Source of the DNA: Deferribacterales bacterium UBA4806
GTDB taxonomy: Bacteria; Chrysiogenota; Deferribacteres; Deferribacterales; UBA228
NCBI GenBank assembly: GCA_002402635.1
Contig: DHGE01000028.1
Span: forward strand, 1-34,706
Reading direction: 5' to 3'
DNA: 34,706 bases
Part shown: one piece after another, positions 17,218 to 24,774 of the stretch
Layout: each line of letters starts with the position of its first letter
Numbering within the stretch: the first letter of the stretch is position 1
Program-made: the position numbers and the translations under genes
Notes under the pieces: generated by a model
Seen by the model: the letters and a program-made list of their open reading frames with translations, nothing else
Told to the model about the DNA's origin: nothing
The model's database searches: none

Positions 17218-18438
17218 ATGAATTACTTTAAAATACGATTATTTTTAAAAGAGCTCTACAGAGCAATTATTTTTTATAAAATCAGGTTTTTTTTCTCAGT
17301 AATTAGTGTTTCCTTAGGAGTAGGGGCAGTAGCACTTATTGTTGCATCAATTGACGGTGCAAACAAAAAGGCCTATGAAATATTTGATGTTTTTGGCCCT
17401 GATTCAGTTTTAGTAATAGGCGGAGGCAGGACAGAAGGTCCAGCCTCTCGCAGTAAAACTCTTACAATAGATGATGCTATAGCAATAAAGGAGAATATCC
17501 CAGCTGTTTTTGAAGTTACCCCCAGGGTGTTGTTTTCACCAGTAACCGTTGTTAGTGGTAAAAGTAGCTGGTCAACTACTGTAATTGGTACAACAGCCGA
17601 TTATTTTACAAGTCTCAAGGCAGGTATCAAAAGTGGTCGTTCTTTTAGTCCAATAGAAGTGAAAAATAAATCAGCTGTGGCTGTTATAGGTTCAAAAGTG
17701 GCAGAAAAGCTTTATGAGGGGGCAAAGGAAGGAATAAATGATAATATGACTTTTACAATTGGCCTTTTGCCTGTACATGTAATTGGTATAATGCAAAAAA
17801 GGGATACTGCAGGGATTTCAGAAGACTTAAATGATAGAATAATTATGCCGATTACAACTGTTTCAAAGAGACTTTTAAACGATGAAAAATATGTGGCAAA
17901 TTTATGGTTTAAAACAAAAGGAGATATTGATAGTGCAATAAAAAGTGTGAAAACCCTTCTTAGAATAAATCATAAGACACCAGAAGCTCTGCCTGATGAT
18001 TTTCGAATTGTTACGTCCAAAGAGATTCTAAAGCAGATGAAATTATTGTCAAATAACCTAATCCTCTTTTTGGGAGGTGCTGGAATAATTGCTCTTATTG
18101 TTGGTGGCTTTATTGTTGCAAATCTAACATACTTAAGTATAAGGCAGCGTCAAAAAGACATTGGTATAAAGAGTGCCTTTGGAGCAACAAAAAAAGATAT
18201 TGTGGCCTTTTTTCTTACCGAAGAAGTGCTTATAACCTTCATAGGAGGGCTTTTAGGCATACTTTGGACTATTTTTGGAGGGCTATTTTTACACTATGCA
18301 GGTGACATTGCAATTTACATTTCCTATAAAGTTTTATTAACGGCTATTATCCTAAGTTTTCTTGTGGGATTTTTATCAGGTATAAAACCGGCTCTTGTAG
18401 TCTCACGCATTGATCCCATAAGGGTGATAAGAGGCTAA
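17218..18438 (+). CDS. FtsX/MacB-type ABC permease 1
   Basis: 406 residues with the four-helix MacB permease topology: one N-terminal helix (about 23-45, FFSVISVSLGVGAVALIVASIDG), a periplasmic MacB_PCD domain of about 220 residues (DSVLVIGGGRTEGP...), then three C-terminal helices (ILFLGGAGIIALIVGGFIVANLTYL; the pair around residues 335-395). The RQRQKDIGIKSAFGATKKDI loop is the FtsX family coupling motif, ending ALVVSRIDPIRVIRG. The gap to the second permease gene is 3 bases. With permease 2 it probably forms a heterodimer. Confidence 0.92.
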   Translation: MNYFKIRLFLKELYRAIIFYKIRFFFSVISVSLGVGAVALIVASIDGANKKAYEIFDVFGPDSVLVIGGGRTEGPASRSKTLTIDDAIAIKENIPAVFEVTPRVLFSPVTVVSGKSSWSTTVIGTTADYFTSLKAGIKSGRSFSPIEVKNKSAVAVIGSKVAEKLYEGAKEGINDNMTFTIGLLPVHVIGIMQKRDTAGISEDLNDRIIMPITTVSKRLLNDEKYVANLWFKTKGDIDSAIKSVKTLLRINHKTPEALPDDFRIVTSKEILKQMKLLSNNLILFLGGAGIIALIVGGFIVANLTYLSIRQRQKDIGIKSAFGATKKDIVAFFLTEEVLITFIGGLLGILWTIFGGLFLHYAGDIAIYISYKVLLTAIILSFLVGFLSGIKPALVVSRIDPIRVIRG

Positions 18439-18441
18439 AAT

Positions 18442-19659
18442 ATGAAAAAGATCAAACTCTTTGTTGAGCTTGTAATAAAGATGCTCCTTGTCCACAAACA
18501 AAGAACTATTCTGTCAATTTTAGGTATTCTCTTTGGAATTGCAATGCTTGTCTCTGTTAATAATATATCGCGCTCCACAATGAAAAACACAAAGGAGCTT
18601 CTGGAAAATTTTGGCTCTGAGTTAATTGTTGTAGAGCCTGCAAAGGTGAGGGTAGTGGGAAAAGGCCAAACAAATTATGTACCAACGTTAAAGTTAAATT
18701 TTAAAGATGTAGAATTAATGAAAAAAAATCTAATATATGCAAAACATATAGTACCTGTTGTAAATATGGGTTCTTCAGCTATATACATGGGTAAATCCAC
18801 AAATACCACAATAACAGCTGCCACAAAAGATATCTTTGGTATGCGAAAACTAAATCTTTTGGAAGGGCGCATCTTTACTGATAGGGAAGCAGAAGTTGGG
18901 GATCGAAAATGTATATTAGGTTATTCTGTCTATAAAGCTCTTTTTGAAAATGAAAGAGCCTATGGTCAAAACATAATGATGCAAAATGTATTTTTTGAAG
19001 TGATAGGTGTGTTTAAAGAGAAAGGCAAGGATATAGCAGGCATAGATATGGACAATAATATCTATGTACCCATAAATACCTTTAAAAGCAGGATAGCAAA
19101 TGTAGAGGCTATCTCAGCTATTTTAGTGGAAGCTGATGATAGTAGATACATTGAAAACATAAAAAAATCTATTACCACCTTATTAAAAGAAAATCACAAA
19201 AGAGTTGCCCTCAAAGAGGAAGCTTTCAATGTTTTTTCATTGAGAGAAATTGCGAAGACAAAAACAGAGGGACTAAATTTAGTATCTATATTAAGCAAGT
19301 TTGCCTCAGTTGTTACCTTCTCAATTGGAGGTCTTGGCATTTTTGCAGTAATGTTGCTTTCAGCCTTTGAGAGACAGAAAGAAATAGGGATTCGCATGGC
19401 AGTTGGTGCAACAAAAAGGGATATTTTATATCAATTTTTGGGTGAAGCCCTCTTTGTAGCATTAATTGGTACAATTTTGGGCCTTATTATAGGTATAATA
19501 ATTTTTTTAATCTTTATAATATTTTCATCCCTCCCCTTTACTTTTAGTATATTATCATTGATATACACTACCCTCATTGGTTTTGTTTTAGGCCTTTCTG
19601 CAGGCATTTATCCTGCCATAGTTGCCTCAACACATCCCCCACTTAAATCCCTCAGATAA
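18442..19659 (+). CDS. FtsX/MacB-type ABC permease 2
   Basis: 405 residues, same topology as permease 1: N-terminal helix (QRTILSILGILFGIAMLVSVNNIS), periplasmic domain with ELIVVEPAKVRVVGKG, then three helices with the coupling loop ERQKEIGIRMAVGATKRDIL and ending PAIVASTHPPLKSLR. It is the last gene of the five-gene operon; its start codon follows the upstream stop by 3 bases, with AGAGGC as a ribosome site. Sequence divergence from permease 1 suggests an old duplication giving an obligate heterodimer. The substrate of the pump (macrolide, lipid, peptide) cannot be told. Confidence 0.92.
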   Translation: MKKIKLFVELVIKMLLVHKQRTILSILGILFGIAMLVSVNNISRSTMKNTKELLENFGSELIVVEPAKVRVVGKGQTNYVPTLKLNFKDVELMKKNLIYAKHIVPVVNMGSSAIYMGKSTNTTITAATKDIFGMRKLNLLEGRIFTDREAEVGDRKCILGYSVYKALFENERAYGQNIMMQNVFFEVIGVFKEKGKDIAGIDMDNNIYVPINTFKSRIANVEAISAILVEADDSRYIENIKKSITTLLKENHKRVALKEEAFNVFSLREIAKTKTEGLNLVSILSKFASVVTFSIGGLGIFAVMLLSAFERQKEIGIRMAVGATKRDILYQFLGEALFVALIGTILGLIIGIIIFLIFIIFSSLPFTFSILSLIYTTLIGFVLGLSAGIYPAIVASTHPPLKSLR

Positions 19660-19675
19660 CTGCGTGAAACATCTC

Positions 19676-19688
19676 AACTTCCAAAGTT
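19676..19688. repeat. Palindromic 13-bp unit, single
   Basis: AACTTCCAAAGTT, a near-perfect copy of the AACTTC(C/G)GAAGTT core, 16 bases after the efflux operon stop and just upstream of the promoter of the first coiled-coil gene. It is followed by GGTAG, as are two other units. Confidence 0.75.
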
Positions 19689-19707
19689 GGTAGTTGTAAA
19701 ATTTCTA

Positions 19708-19735
19708 ATGATATTTTTATAAATTAGTTTATAAT
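19708..19735 (+). promoter_or_regulatory. Promoter of coiled-coil gene copy 1
   Basis: ATGATA, 16 bases, TATAAT. The same arrangement and the surrounding roughly 35 bases recur before the other two intact copies (23860 and 27962), which supports function or at least inclusion in the duplicated unit. Confidence 0.55.
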
Positions 19736-19752
19736 ATTAGAGAGGGCAAGAT

Positions 19753-20289
19753 ATGAAATGTTCTAACATTGTTTTTTTATTTAGTATTTTATTATTTATA
19801 TTAACACCTCTTTCTTATGCAAGCGATAATTCTGGTGCAACTGCCTTTACTCAGGAAGATAGAGAGCGCCTAATCAGACTTGAAGTAACAATGAAAGAAT
19901 TTAAAGAATCTGTTGACAAACGTTTTAACAACCTACGCGAGGATATGAACAAGCGTTTTGAACAAGTCGACAAACGTTTTGAAGACTTGCGCGAGGATAT
20001 GAACAAACGTTTTGAACAAGTTGATAAGCGCTTTGAACAAGTCGACAAGCGCTTTGAGCAGATGATGAATTTTTTATGGATTATAGTTACTATTTTTGTA
20101 GCGATAATGGCAGCAAATATTGGTTTTGCCTACTGGGATAGACGAACAATAATAAGAAAGTCTACCGATGAAGCAATATCCCGCATTGAGAAGGAAGGCA
20201 AACTAACAGACCTTATAAAAGCCTTAAGAGAATTGGCTTCAAAGGACCAAAATTTAGCAGACATCTTACGCAAATTTCATTTATTTTAA
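19753..20289 (+). CDS. Coiled-coil transmembrane protein, copy 1 (longest)
   Basis: 178 residues. Signal peptide about 1-24 (FLFSILLFILTPLSYAS). FTQEDRERLIRLEVTMKEFKES is the conserved head. A coiled coil (about 37-104) is built from 7-residue (NKRFEQV/DKRFEQV) and 11-residue (DKRFEDLREDM) units. One membrane helix (107-128, FLWIIVTIFVAIMAANIGFAYW) is followed by a DRR stop and a helical tail of about 50 residues (LTDLIKALRELASKDQNLADILRKF). Predicted topology: coiled coil in the periplasm, tail in the cytoplasm. Two further copies (23907, 28017) are almost identical outside the coiled coil. The pattern recalls Borrelia Bdr proteins (variable short repeats plus a C-terminal helix), but homology is not claimed. 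Function unknown. Confidence 0.85.
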   Translation: MKCSNIVFLFSILLFILTPLSYASDNSGATAFTQEDRERLIRLEVTMKEFKESVDKRFNNLREDMNKRFEQVDKRFEDLREDMNKRFEQVDKRFEQVDKRFEQMMNFLWIIVTIFVAIMAANIGFAYWDRRTIIRKSTDEAISRIEKEGKLTDLIKALRELASKDQNLADILRKFHLF

Positions 20290-20335
20290 TGCCCTCTGTT
20301 GCACCTGCCTGAAACATTCCAACCTAAACAACTGA

Positions 20336-20398
20336 ACTTTTCGAAGTTGAGAAAAAGTGGAACTTCCGAAGTTGAGAAATCTACGAACTTCCGAGGTT
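20336..20398. repeat. Palindrome array, 3 units, 25-bp period
   Basis: Units start at 20336, 20361 and 20386 (the first has one extra base at its left). Cores: a TTTTCGAAGTT variant, AACTTCCGAAGTT, AACTTCCGAGGTT. Spacers are exactly 12 bases: GAGAAAAAGTGG and GAGAAATCTACG. GGTAG follows the last unit. The spacer orientation is opposite to that of the arrays at 25807 and 27088. Confidence 0.85.
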
Positions 20399-20510
20399 GG
20401 TAGAAAGAAATTGGTAGATGCAACCTTTGCCTCCTGATTTTCTTATCTTGTAATGTTCACAAAAATTTCCTATTTTATAACAATAACAAAATACTAAATT
20501 TAAAAATAAA

Positions 20511-20538
20511 TTGCAAAATTATGAACTAAGAATATAAA
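20511..20538 (+). promoter_or_regulatory. Possible ankyrin-gene promoter
   Basis: TTGCAA (20511-20516), 16 bases, TATAAA (20533-20538), leaving a leader of about 55 bases. AT-rich context lowers confidence. Confidence 0.35.
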
Positions 20539-20600
20539 TTGCAATCTATAGTAAGAAAAAATTTACAGTAAAAATTTATCTTCAAATTAGGAGGTTTTTA

Positions 20601-22994
20601 ATGCAAGAAATACAATTATTTAGGGCTCAAAAGATTTTTTTGTTGCCATTCGTTGTAATGTTCTTATTGATTTCTTTTTCACTCTTTGCTCAGAACAAAA
20701 GCAATTTAGACCAACAACTCTTTGCAGCGATAGAGAAGGGTAACGCTGCAGAAGTGCAGTCGTTAATTACGAGTGGAGCAAATGTTAATGCAAAAAATGA
20801 TAAAGGCTCAACAGCTTTAACAATTGCAGTTTTGCTAAATAAGCCAGATATTGCAAAGTTACTTATTGATGCAGGTGCAGATGTTAATGCAAAAAATAAT
20901 GTTGGTGCCACCCCTTTAATGGCTGCAGCTACAGGTGGTAGTACAGAGTTAGTTACATTGCTTTTGCAAAGTGGAGCAGATGTTAAAGCAAAAAATGAAG
21001 CAGGCTTCACTGCGTTAGATTATGCCTTGCAATCCGCCCAATTGCCTGTTGCAGAGCTTCTTGCTCAATATAATACTCCCTTTGATAAAAGTAATCCCAA
21101 TTACCTAAATCTGGCAGTCTTTGCTGGCAATGAAACTCTAGTCAACTTTCTTTTAAACAATGGCGCAGATGTTAATGCAATAGATGCAGCAGGCCTCACT
21201 CCAATTTTCTATGCTATTTTTGGTGGTAATACAGAACTGAGATCAGATTTTGCCAAAGCTATCTCAGCCAATACTGAGAATTTATCTCAAGCTTTTATAC
21301 AAAATTTACAGAATAATTTAACAATTAGCCAAAATAGGCTCAATATAATAAATACGTTAATTTCAAAAGGCGCAGATGTTAATGCAAAAGACACTGAAGG
21401 TAACACTCCCTTTATGTATGCTTTACTTTCAGGTAATACTTCTCTCTATAATGTAATATTAAAAGGTGGCCCAAATGTGACTGTAAAAAACAATAACGAC
21501 ATGAATGCTCTAATGATGGCTGTTATCGGTGGTAATCCTGCTATTGTAAAAGTAATTGCCTCAACTAATATCAATGTTAATGCAAAAGATAAGCAAGGCA
21601 ACACTGCTCTAATGTATGCTGCATCAACAGGTAACATTGAAGTTTTTAATACACTAGAATCGATAAAAGGTGCAGATGTGAAAGCAACCAATAACCAGGG
21701 CCAAAATATCTTAATGCTCGCAGCCTCATCAGGCAGCCCCGAAATGTTGCAGCTACTTTTAAGTAAAGGGTTAGATATCAACGCTAAAGATAAGAATGAT
21801 GATACTGCACTTATGTTTGCATTGCAAACAGGAGTTATAGAGAATGTTTATGCACTTCTTCAAAAAGGTGCAAATATAAAGATAAAAAACAAAGTAGGCA
21901 AAACTCCTTTAATGCTGGCAGCTACACTTGGTAATTACGACCTTTTTCAACAATTTATAAAAGGTGGCCTTAGCGTTAAAGATAAAGACATAAACAATGG
22001 CACAGTGTTGATGTATGCTGCCATGGGTGGTGGGGTAGACCTTCAAAAAGCCCAAAGCCAATTATTAGCTGAACTGCAAGCCCAAAACCAGGAGTTAAAT
22101 TTACAGGACATTCAAGATAACCTATCAAAAGCAGAAGTATCTGAGGATAGAATAAAAATTATTAATTATACAATTGAACAGAAAGTAGACGTTAATTCTA
22201 AGGACAAGCAGGGCAATACTGCCCTTATGTATGCCTTAATGACTTCAGGTAATACTAAAATAGTGAATACCCTTTTAAATAAAGGCGCCAATGTAAACAT
22301 AGCAAATGCTAATAAAGAAACTCCTCTAATGTATGCGGCACTCATTGGCGACAACGATTTGTTTATGAAGTTTATCAGTTATGGTGCCAATGTTACTGCA
22401 AAAAATGCAAATGATGCAAACGCTCTTTTTTATGCTGTCTTGGGTAGCCCTCGTGACTTGCAAGCAGCATTATCTATTGCCTTGGAAGACAAACCAAATG
22501 CCACAGCAGATGAGCTGCAACAAATGCTTGAAAGTGTGGATGTTACCGATAGCAGGTTAAATATAGTTAATTATATTTTAGGCCGTGGTGTAGATGTTAA
22601 TGGAAAGGACAAACAAGGTAACACTGTTATTATGTATGCAGCAAATATCTCAAGCAAAAAAATCTTTGACACTTTAATAGAAAATGGTGCTGATATAAAT
22701 GTAAAAAATAATGCTGGTGAAACTCCATTAGTTAGAGCTGTGATGGGTGGCAATATGTATGCTCTCGAGTATTTAGTAGAAAAGGGGTTAGACGTAAATG
22801 CTGCCGATAAAAATGGTAATACTCCGCTTATGCTTGCAGCAGTTAAAGGTGATGTTAATATGATAAATTTTTTAGTAGAAAATGGTGCCGATGTTAATGC
22901 AAAAAATAAAGATGGTCAGACTGCATTATCAATTGCAAGAAATTCAGGCCAGCTTATTGCCGCAAGCACACTACAGAGGCTTGGTGCTGTATAG
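20601..22994 (+). CDS. Secreted ankyrin-repeat protein
   Basis: 797 residues with a signal peptide (about 1-31, FLLPFVVMFLLISFSLFAQ), so an exported, probably periplasmic, repeat solenoid. Around 18-20 ankyrin repeats of about 33 residues follow, with the usual GADVNAKD..GNTALMYAA pattern. Three repeats carry long related insertions (about 211-243, 478-514 and 616-650), each starting (E/D)L and rich in Ala/Gln/Leu, and each ending with a DRLNIVNYI-like helix before the next GxDVNxKD turn. There is no catalytic domain, so it probably acts by protein binding. AGGAGG lies 6 bases before ATG and a strong terminator follows, making it a single-gene transcript. Near-identical repeat units suggest internal duplication. 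Confidence 0.92.
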   Translation: MQEIQLFRAQKIFLLPFVVMFLLISFSLFAQNKSNLDQQLFAAIEKGNAAEVQSLITSGANVNAKNDKGSTALTIAVLLNKPDIAKLLIDAGADVNAKNNVGATPLMAAATGGSTELVTLLLQSGADVKAKNEAGFTALDYALQSAQLPVAELLAQYNTPFDKSNPNYLNLAVFAGNETLVNFLLNNGADVNAIDAAGLTPIFYAIFGGNTELRSDFAKAISANTENLSQAFIQNLQNNLTISQNRLNIINTLISKGADVNAKDTEGNTPFMYALLSGNTSLYNVILKGGPNVTVKNNNDMNALMMAVIGGNPAIVKVIASTNINVNAKDKQGNTALMYAASTGNIEVFNTLESIKGADVKATNNQGQNILMLAASSGSPEMLQLLLSKGLDINAKDKNDDTALMFALQTGVIENVYALLQKGANIKIKNKVGKTPLMLAATLGNYDLFQQFIKGGLSVKDKDINNGTVLMYAAMGGGVDLQKAQSQLLAELQAQNQELNLQDIQDNLSKAEVSEDRIKIINYTIEQKVDVNSKDKQGNTALMYALMTSGNTKIVNTLLNKGANVNIANANKETPLMYAALIGDNDLFMKFISYGANVTAKNANDANALFYAVLGSPRDLQAALSIALEDKPNATADELQQMLESVDVTDSRLNIVNYILGRGVDVNGKDKQGNTVIMYAANISSKKIFDTLIENGADINVKNNAGETPLVRAVMGGNMYALEYLVEKGLDVNAADKNGNTPLMLAAVKGDVNMINFLVENGADVNAKNKDGQTALSIARNSGQLIAASTLQRLGAV

Positions 22995-23034
22995 AAAGCA
23001 AGTTGGCTGAACTTATTTCAGTTTAATTAAGTAA

Positions 23035-23066
23035 AAGCCGCGGCCTTTTAGCCGCGGCTTATTTTT
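23035..23066 (+). terminator. Rho-independent terminator of the ankyrin gene
   Basis: AAGCCGCGGC, CTTTTA, GCCGCGGCTT, then ATTTTT: a perfect 10-bp GC-rich stem 40 bases after the stop. Confidence 0.92.
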
Positions 23067-23102
23067 GACTTCTGTTCCCGTCCATTCCTGTGCTATCTCT
23101 CC

Positions 23103-23166
23103 TCATTTCCGATTGTTTTTATCGGGAATCTATATCTGTTTACATTTGTTATTTCTGTTCTCTGTT
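23103..23166. repeat. 64-bp direct repeat, left copy
   Basis: Nearly matches 23752-23815 (about five mismatches), the two copies flanking the minus-strand toxin-antitoxin pair. Its first part is an inverted repeat, ATTTCCGAT, TGTTTTT, ATCGGGAAT, of the widespread TCATTCCC...GGGAATCT type; a shorter relative is at 26816-26840. Confidence 0.75.
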
Positions 23167-23208
23167 TCTGCCAGTTGAATAGTAAGAAAATTTAATTTTT
23201 GAGCTTAA

Positions 23209-23472
23209 TTATTTATAAATATCTTTTCTATGACCAATTCTTAATATAACTATATTGTTATTATCAATATCAAAGATAACTCTATAATCTCCTATTCTAA
23301 ATCTATAAGTTCCAATTTTTGAATCAACTAATTTTCTGGCGTGCTTTAAAGGCTCCATTGCATATTCCTTTAGTTTTATAGCAATTCTCTTTTTATTTTC
23401 CTTATCAATTCCATTTAAATCATGCAATGCCTTTTCAGTGAAAATAATGTTATATATCGAAGACGTCCTCAA
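23209..23472 (-). CDS. RelE/ParE-type toxin (pair 1)
   Basis: 87 residues, the normal size for RelE superfamily toxins, most of which are ribosome-dependent mRNA endonucleases. YNIIFTEKALHDLNGID opens the fold; LKEYAMEPLKHARKL, then TYRFRIGDYRVIFDID and VILRIGHRKDIYK are the family strands with the conserved R..GDYR and basic C-terminus. Translation appears to start at TTG (23472) inside the antitoxin gene, a 23-base overlap, so toxin synthesis should be coupled to and limited by antitoxin translation. The gene pair lies between 64-bp direct repeats. Toxin activity is inferred. Confidence 0.85.
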   Translation of the reverse strand: MRTSSIYNIIFTEKALHDLNGIDKENKKRIAIKLKEYAMEPLKHARKLVDSKIGTYRFRIGDYRVIFDIDNNNIVILRIGHRKDIYK

Positions 23473-23647
23473 ATCTTTTTATTTTTCCATTTTTATAGTC
23501 TTCTCTTGCTTCTTCAATAGAATTCAGATATTTTTTGTTAGAAAGTGCCAGTAAATCTTCAACTAAGTCTTCCATACTTTCTTTAATAGTATTTGATATT
23601 AAAGTACGTAACTCATCAGTTGTTAAATCCTTAATTTTTGTGCCCAT
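23450..23647 (-). CDS. Antitoxin of RelE-type pair 1
   Basis: 65 residues, acidic and helical (TTDELRTLISNTIKESMEDLVEDLLALS), with a C-terminal ARE-DYKNGKIKRFEDVFDI tail typical of small antitoxins that wrap the RelE toxin. No clear DNA-binding domain such as RHH is seen. GAGGAGAT precedes the ATG. It is the first gene of the pair; the toxin start lies inside it. Assignment depends mainly on the toxin next door and the tail pattern. Confidence 0.8.
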   Translation of the reverse strand: MGTKIKDLTTDELRTLISNTIKESMEDLVEDLLALSNKKYLNSIEEAREDYKNGKIKRFEDVFDI

Positions 23648-23689
23648 TTTAAATATCTCCTCATCTATTTTTACATACCTTTTATATTT

Positions 23690-23717
23690 ATATTATCCCA
23701 CTGCAGCTATTTATCAA
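23690..23717 (-). promoter_or_regulatory. Possible promoter of toxin-antitoxin pair 1
   Basis: On the minus strand TTGATA (23712-23717), 16 bases, TAATAT (23690-23695), about 45 bases before the antitoxin start. Moderate match only. Confidence 0.3.
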
Positions 23718-23751
23718 TTAAAATTATCAATTGCATCTGTTTTCTGTTTTG

Positions 23752-23815
23752 TCATTCCCGATTGTTTTTATCAGGAATCTATAGCTGTTTACATTTGTAT
23801 TTTCTGTTCTCTGTT
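23752..23815. repeat. 64-bp direct repeat, right copy
   Basis: Partner of 23103-23166 in the same orientation, 649 bases apart start to start. The hairpin arms are ATTCCCGAT and ATCAGGAAT. Followed by short CTGTTCT/TCTGTT repeats (about 23805-23835). Confidence 0.75.
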
Positions 23816-23859
23816 CTTTGTTCTCTGTTTCCTGTCATCTATTTTAATTAACTTTTCTA

Positions 23860-23887
23860 ATGATATTTTTACAAATTACTTTATAAT
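23860..23887 (+). promoter_or_regulatory. Promoter of coiled-coil gene copy 2
   Basis: ATGATA, 16 bases, TATAAT, matching the region before copies 1 and 3 almost base for base. Confidence 0.55.
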
Positions 23888-23906
23888 ATTAAAGAAAGGG
23901 CAAAAT

Positions 23907-24347
23907 ATGAAATGCATTAAATTTGTTTTTTTATTTAATATTTTACTATTTATATTATCCCCTCTTTCTTATGCAAGTAATAATTCTAATACATCTACCT
24001 TTACTCAGGAAGACAGAGAGCGCCTCATCAGACTTGAAGTGACAATGAAAGAATTTAAAGAATCTGTAGACAAACGTTTTAATGACCTACGCGAGGATAT
24101 GAACAAGCGTTTTGACCAGATGATGAATTTTTTATGGATTATAGTTACTATTTTTGTAGCGATAATGGCAGCAAATATTGGTTTTGCCTACTGGGATAGA
24201 CGCACTATTATAAAAAGATCTACCGATGAAGCGATAGCACGTATTGAGAAGGAAGGCAAGCTAACAGACCTTATAAAAGCCCTAAGGGAATTGGCTTCAA
24301 AGGACCAAAATTTAGCAGACATTTTACGCAAATTTCATTTATTATAA
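23907..24347 (+). CDS. Coiled-coil transmembrane protein, copy 2 (shortest)
   Basis: 146 residues from ATG at 23907, chosen because the signal peptide (MKCIKFVFLFNILLFILSPLSYAS) aligns with the other copies. The frame stays open further upstream, to 23535, but that stretch runs across the antitoxin gene and the promoter and is not coding. The head, the membrane helix (about 75-96) and the tail match copy 1 nearly perfectly, even at synonymous sites. The coiled coil is shortest: one 11-residue unit and about two 7-residue units (VDKRFNDLREDMNKRFDQMM). AAAGAAAGGG precedes the start. Followed by a three-unit palindrome array, as are copies 1 and 3. Confidence 0.85.
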   Translation: MKCIKFVFLFNILLFILSPLSYASNNSNTSTFTQEDRERLIRLEVTMKEFKESVDKRFNDLREDMNKRFDQMMNFLWIIVTIFVAIMAANIGFAYWDRRTIIKRSTDEAIARIEKEGKLTDLIKALRELASKDQNLADILRKFHLL

Positions 24348-24392
24348 CACCCCTTAGTCTCCCTGCCTGAGACATTCCAACCAAAACAACTG

Positions 24393-24455
24393 AACTTCCA
24401 AAGTTGAGAAAAAGTGCAACTTCGGATGTTGACAAATCACTCAACTTCCGAAGTT
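24393..24455. repeat. Palindrome array, 3 units, 25-bp period
   Basis: Units start at 24393, 24418 and 24443: AACTTCCAAAGTT, AACTTCGGATGTT, AACTTCCGAAGTT. The 12-base spacers GAGAAAAAGTGC and GACAAATCACTC have the same orientation as the array at 20336. Confidence 0.88.
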
Positions 24456-24650
24456 GAGATACAGCCTTAAAAAATGTACATAATCTGTAAAATTTATCTT
24501 GCAAATTAATAATTATATGTATAATAAATCTATATGAGAAATATCGCATTAAATGAAACTAATATTGTAAATAACATTGACAGACTCTCGCTTTGTGATA
24601 ACATTCTATTAGTGAAGCTGGAAAATTTAAAAAAGAGTGCAATAATTATG

Positions 24651-24679
24651 TTGACAGAGCACAAATATTTTGGTAGTAA
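24651..24679 (+). promoter_or_regulatory. Possible promoter of glycine-zipper gene
   Basis: TTGACA (24651-24656), 17 bases, TAGTAA (24674-24679). The -35 is perfect, the -10 weak; the leader would be about 90 bases. Confidence 0.3.
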
Positions 24680-24774
24680 AATATATAAGACAATGCTAAA
24701 GGCGTTTTTTAGCAGTTTTATAGCAGTTTGTAATGTAAATTAAGGAAACAATAAACTAAAAAGGAGGTTTAGCT

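Larger units (their letters stand above)
20290..20600. other. Intergenic: palindrome array and ankyrin-gene leader
   Basis: No gene. A stretch (20300-20334) shared with the regions after coiled-coil copies 2 and 3 leads into a three-unit palindrome array; beyond it AT-rich DNA carries the likely ankyrin promoter and an AGGAGG ribosome site at 20589-20594. Confidence 0.6.
24348..24774. other. Intergenic: array, dubious small ORF, leader of glycine-zipper gene
   Basis: Begins with the copy-2 flank and palindrome array (to 24455). A 69-codon frame at 24534-24743 has no ribosome site and no recognisable protein features, and a TTGACA (24651) that may be a promoter lies inside it; I consider it non-coding. 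The last 15 bases hold AAGGAGG, the ribosome site of the next gene. Confidence 0.5.

Noticed and set aside
23535..23906. N-terminal extension of coiled-coil copy 2 to 270 residues
   Set aside because: It would run antisense through the antitoxin gene, the 64-bp repeat and the conserved promoter; the homologues start with the signal peptide at the position of 23907.
24534..24743. 69-codon plus-strand ORF
   Set aside because: No ribosome site, no recognisable features, absent from the regions after the other coiled-coil copies, and a possible TTGACA promoter element lies inside it.
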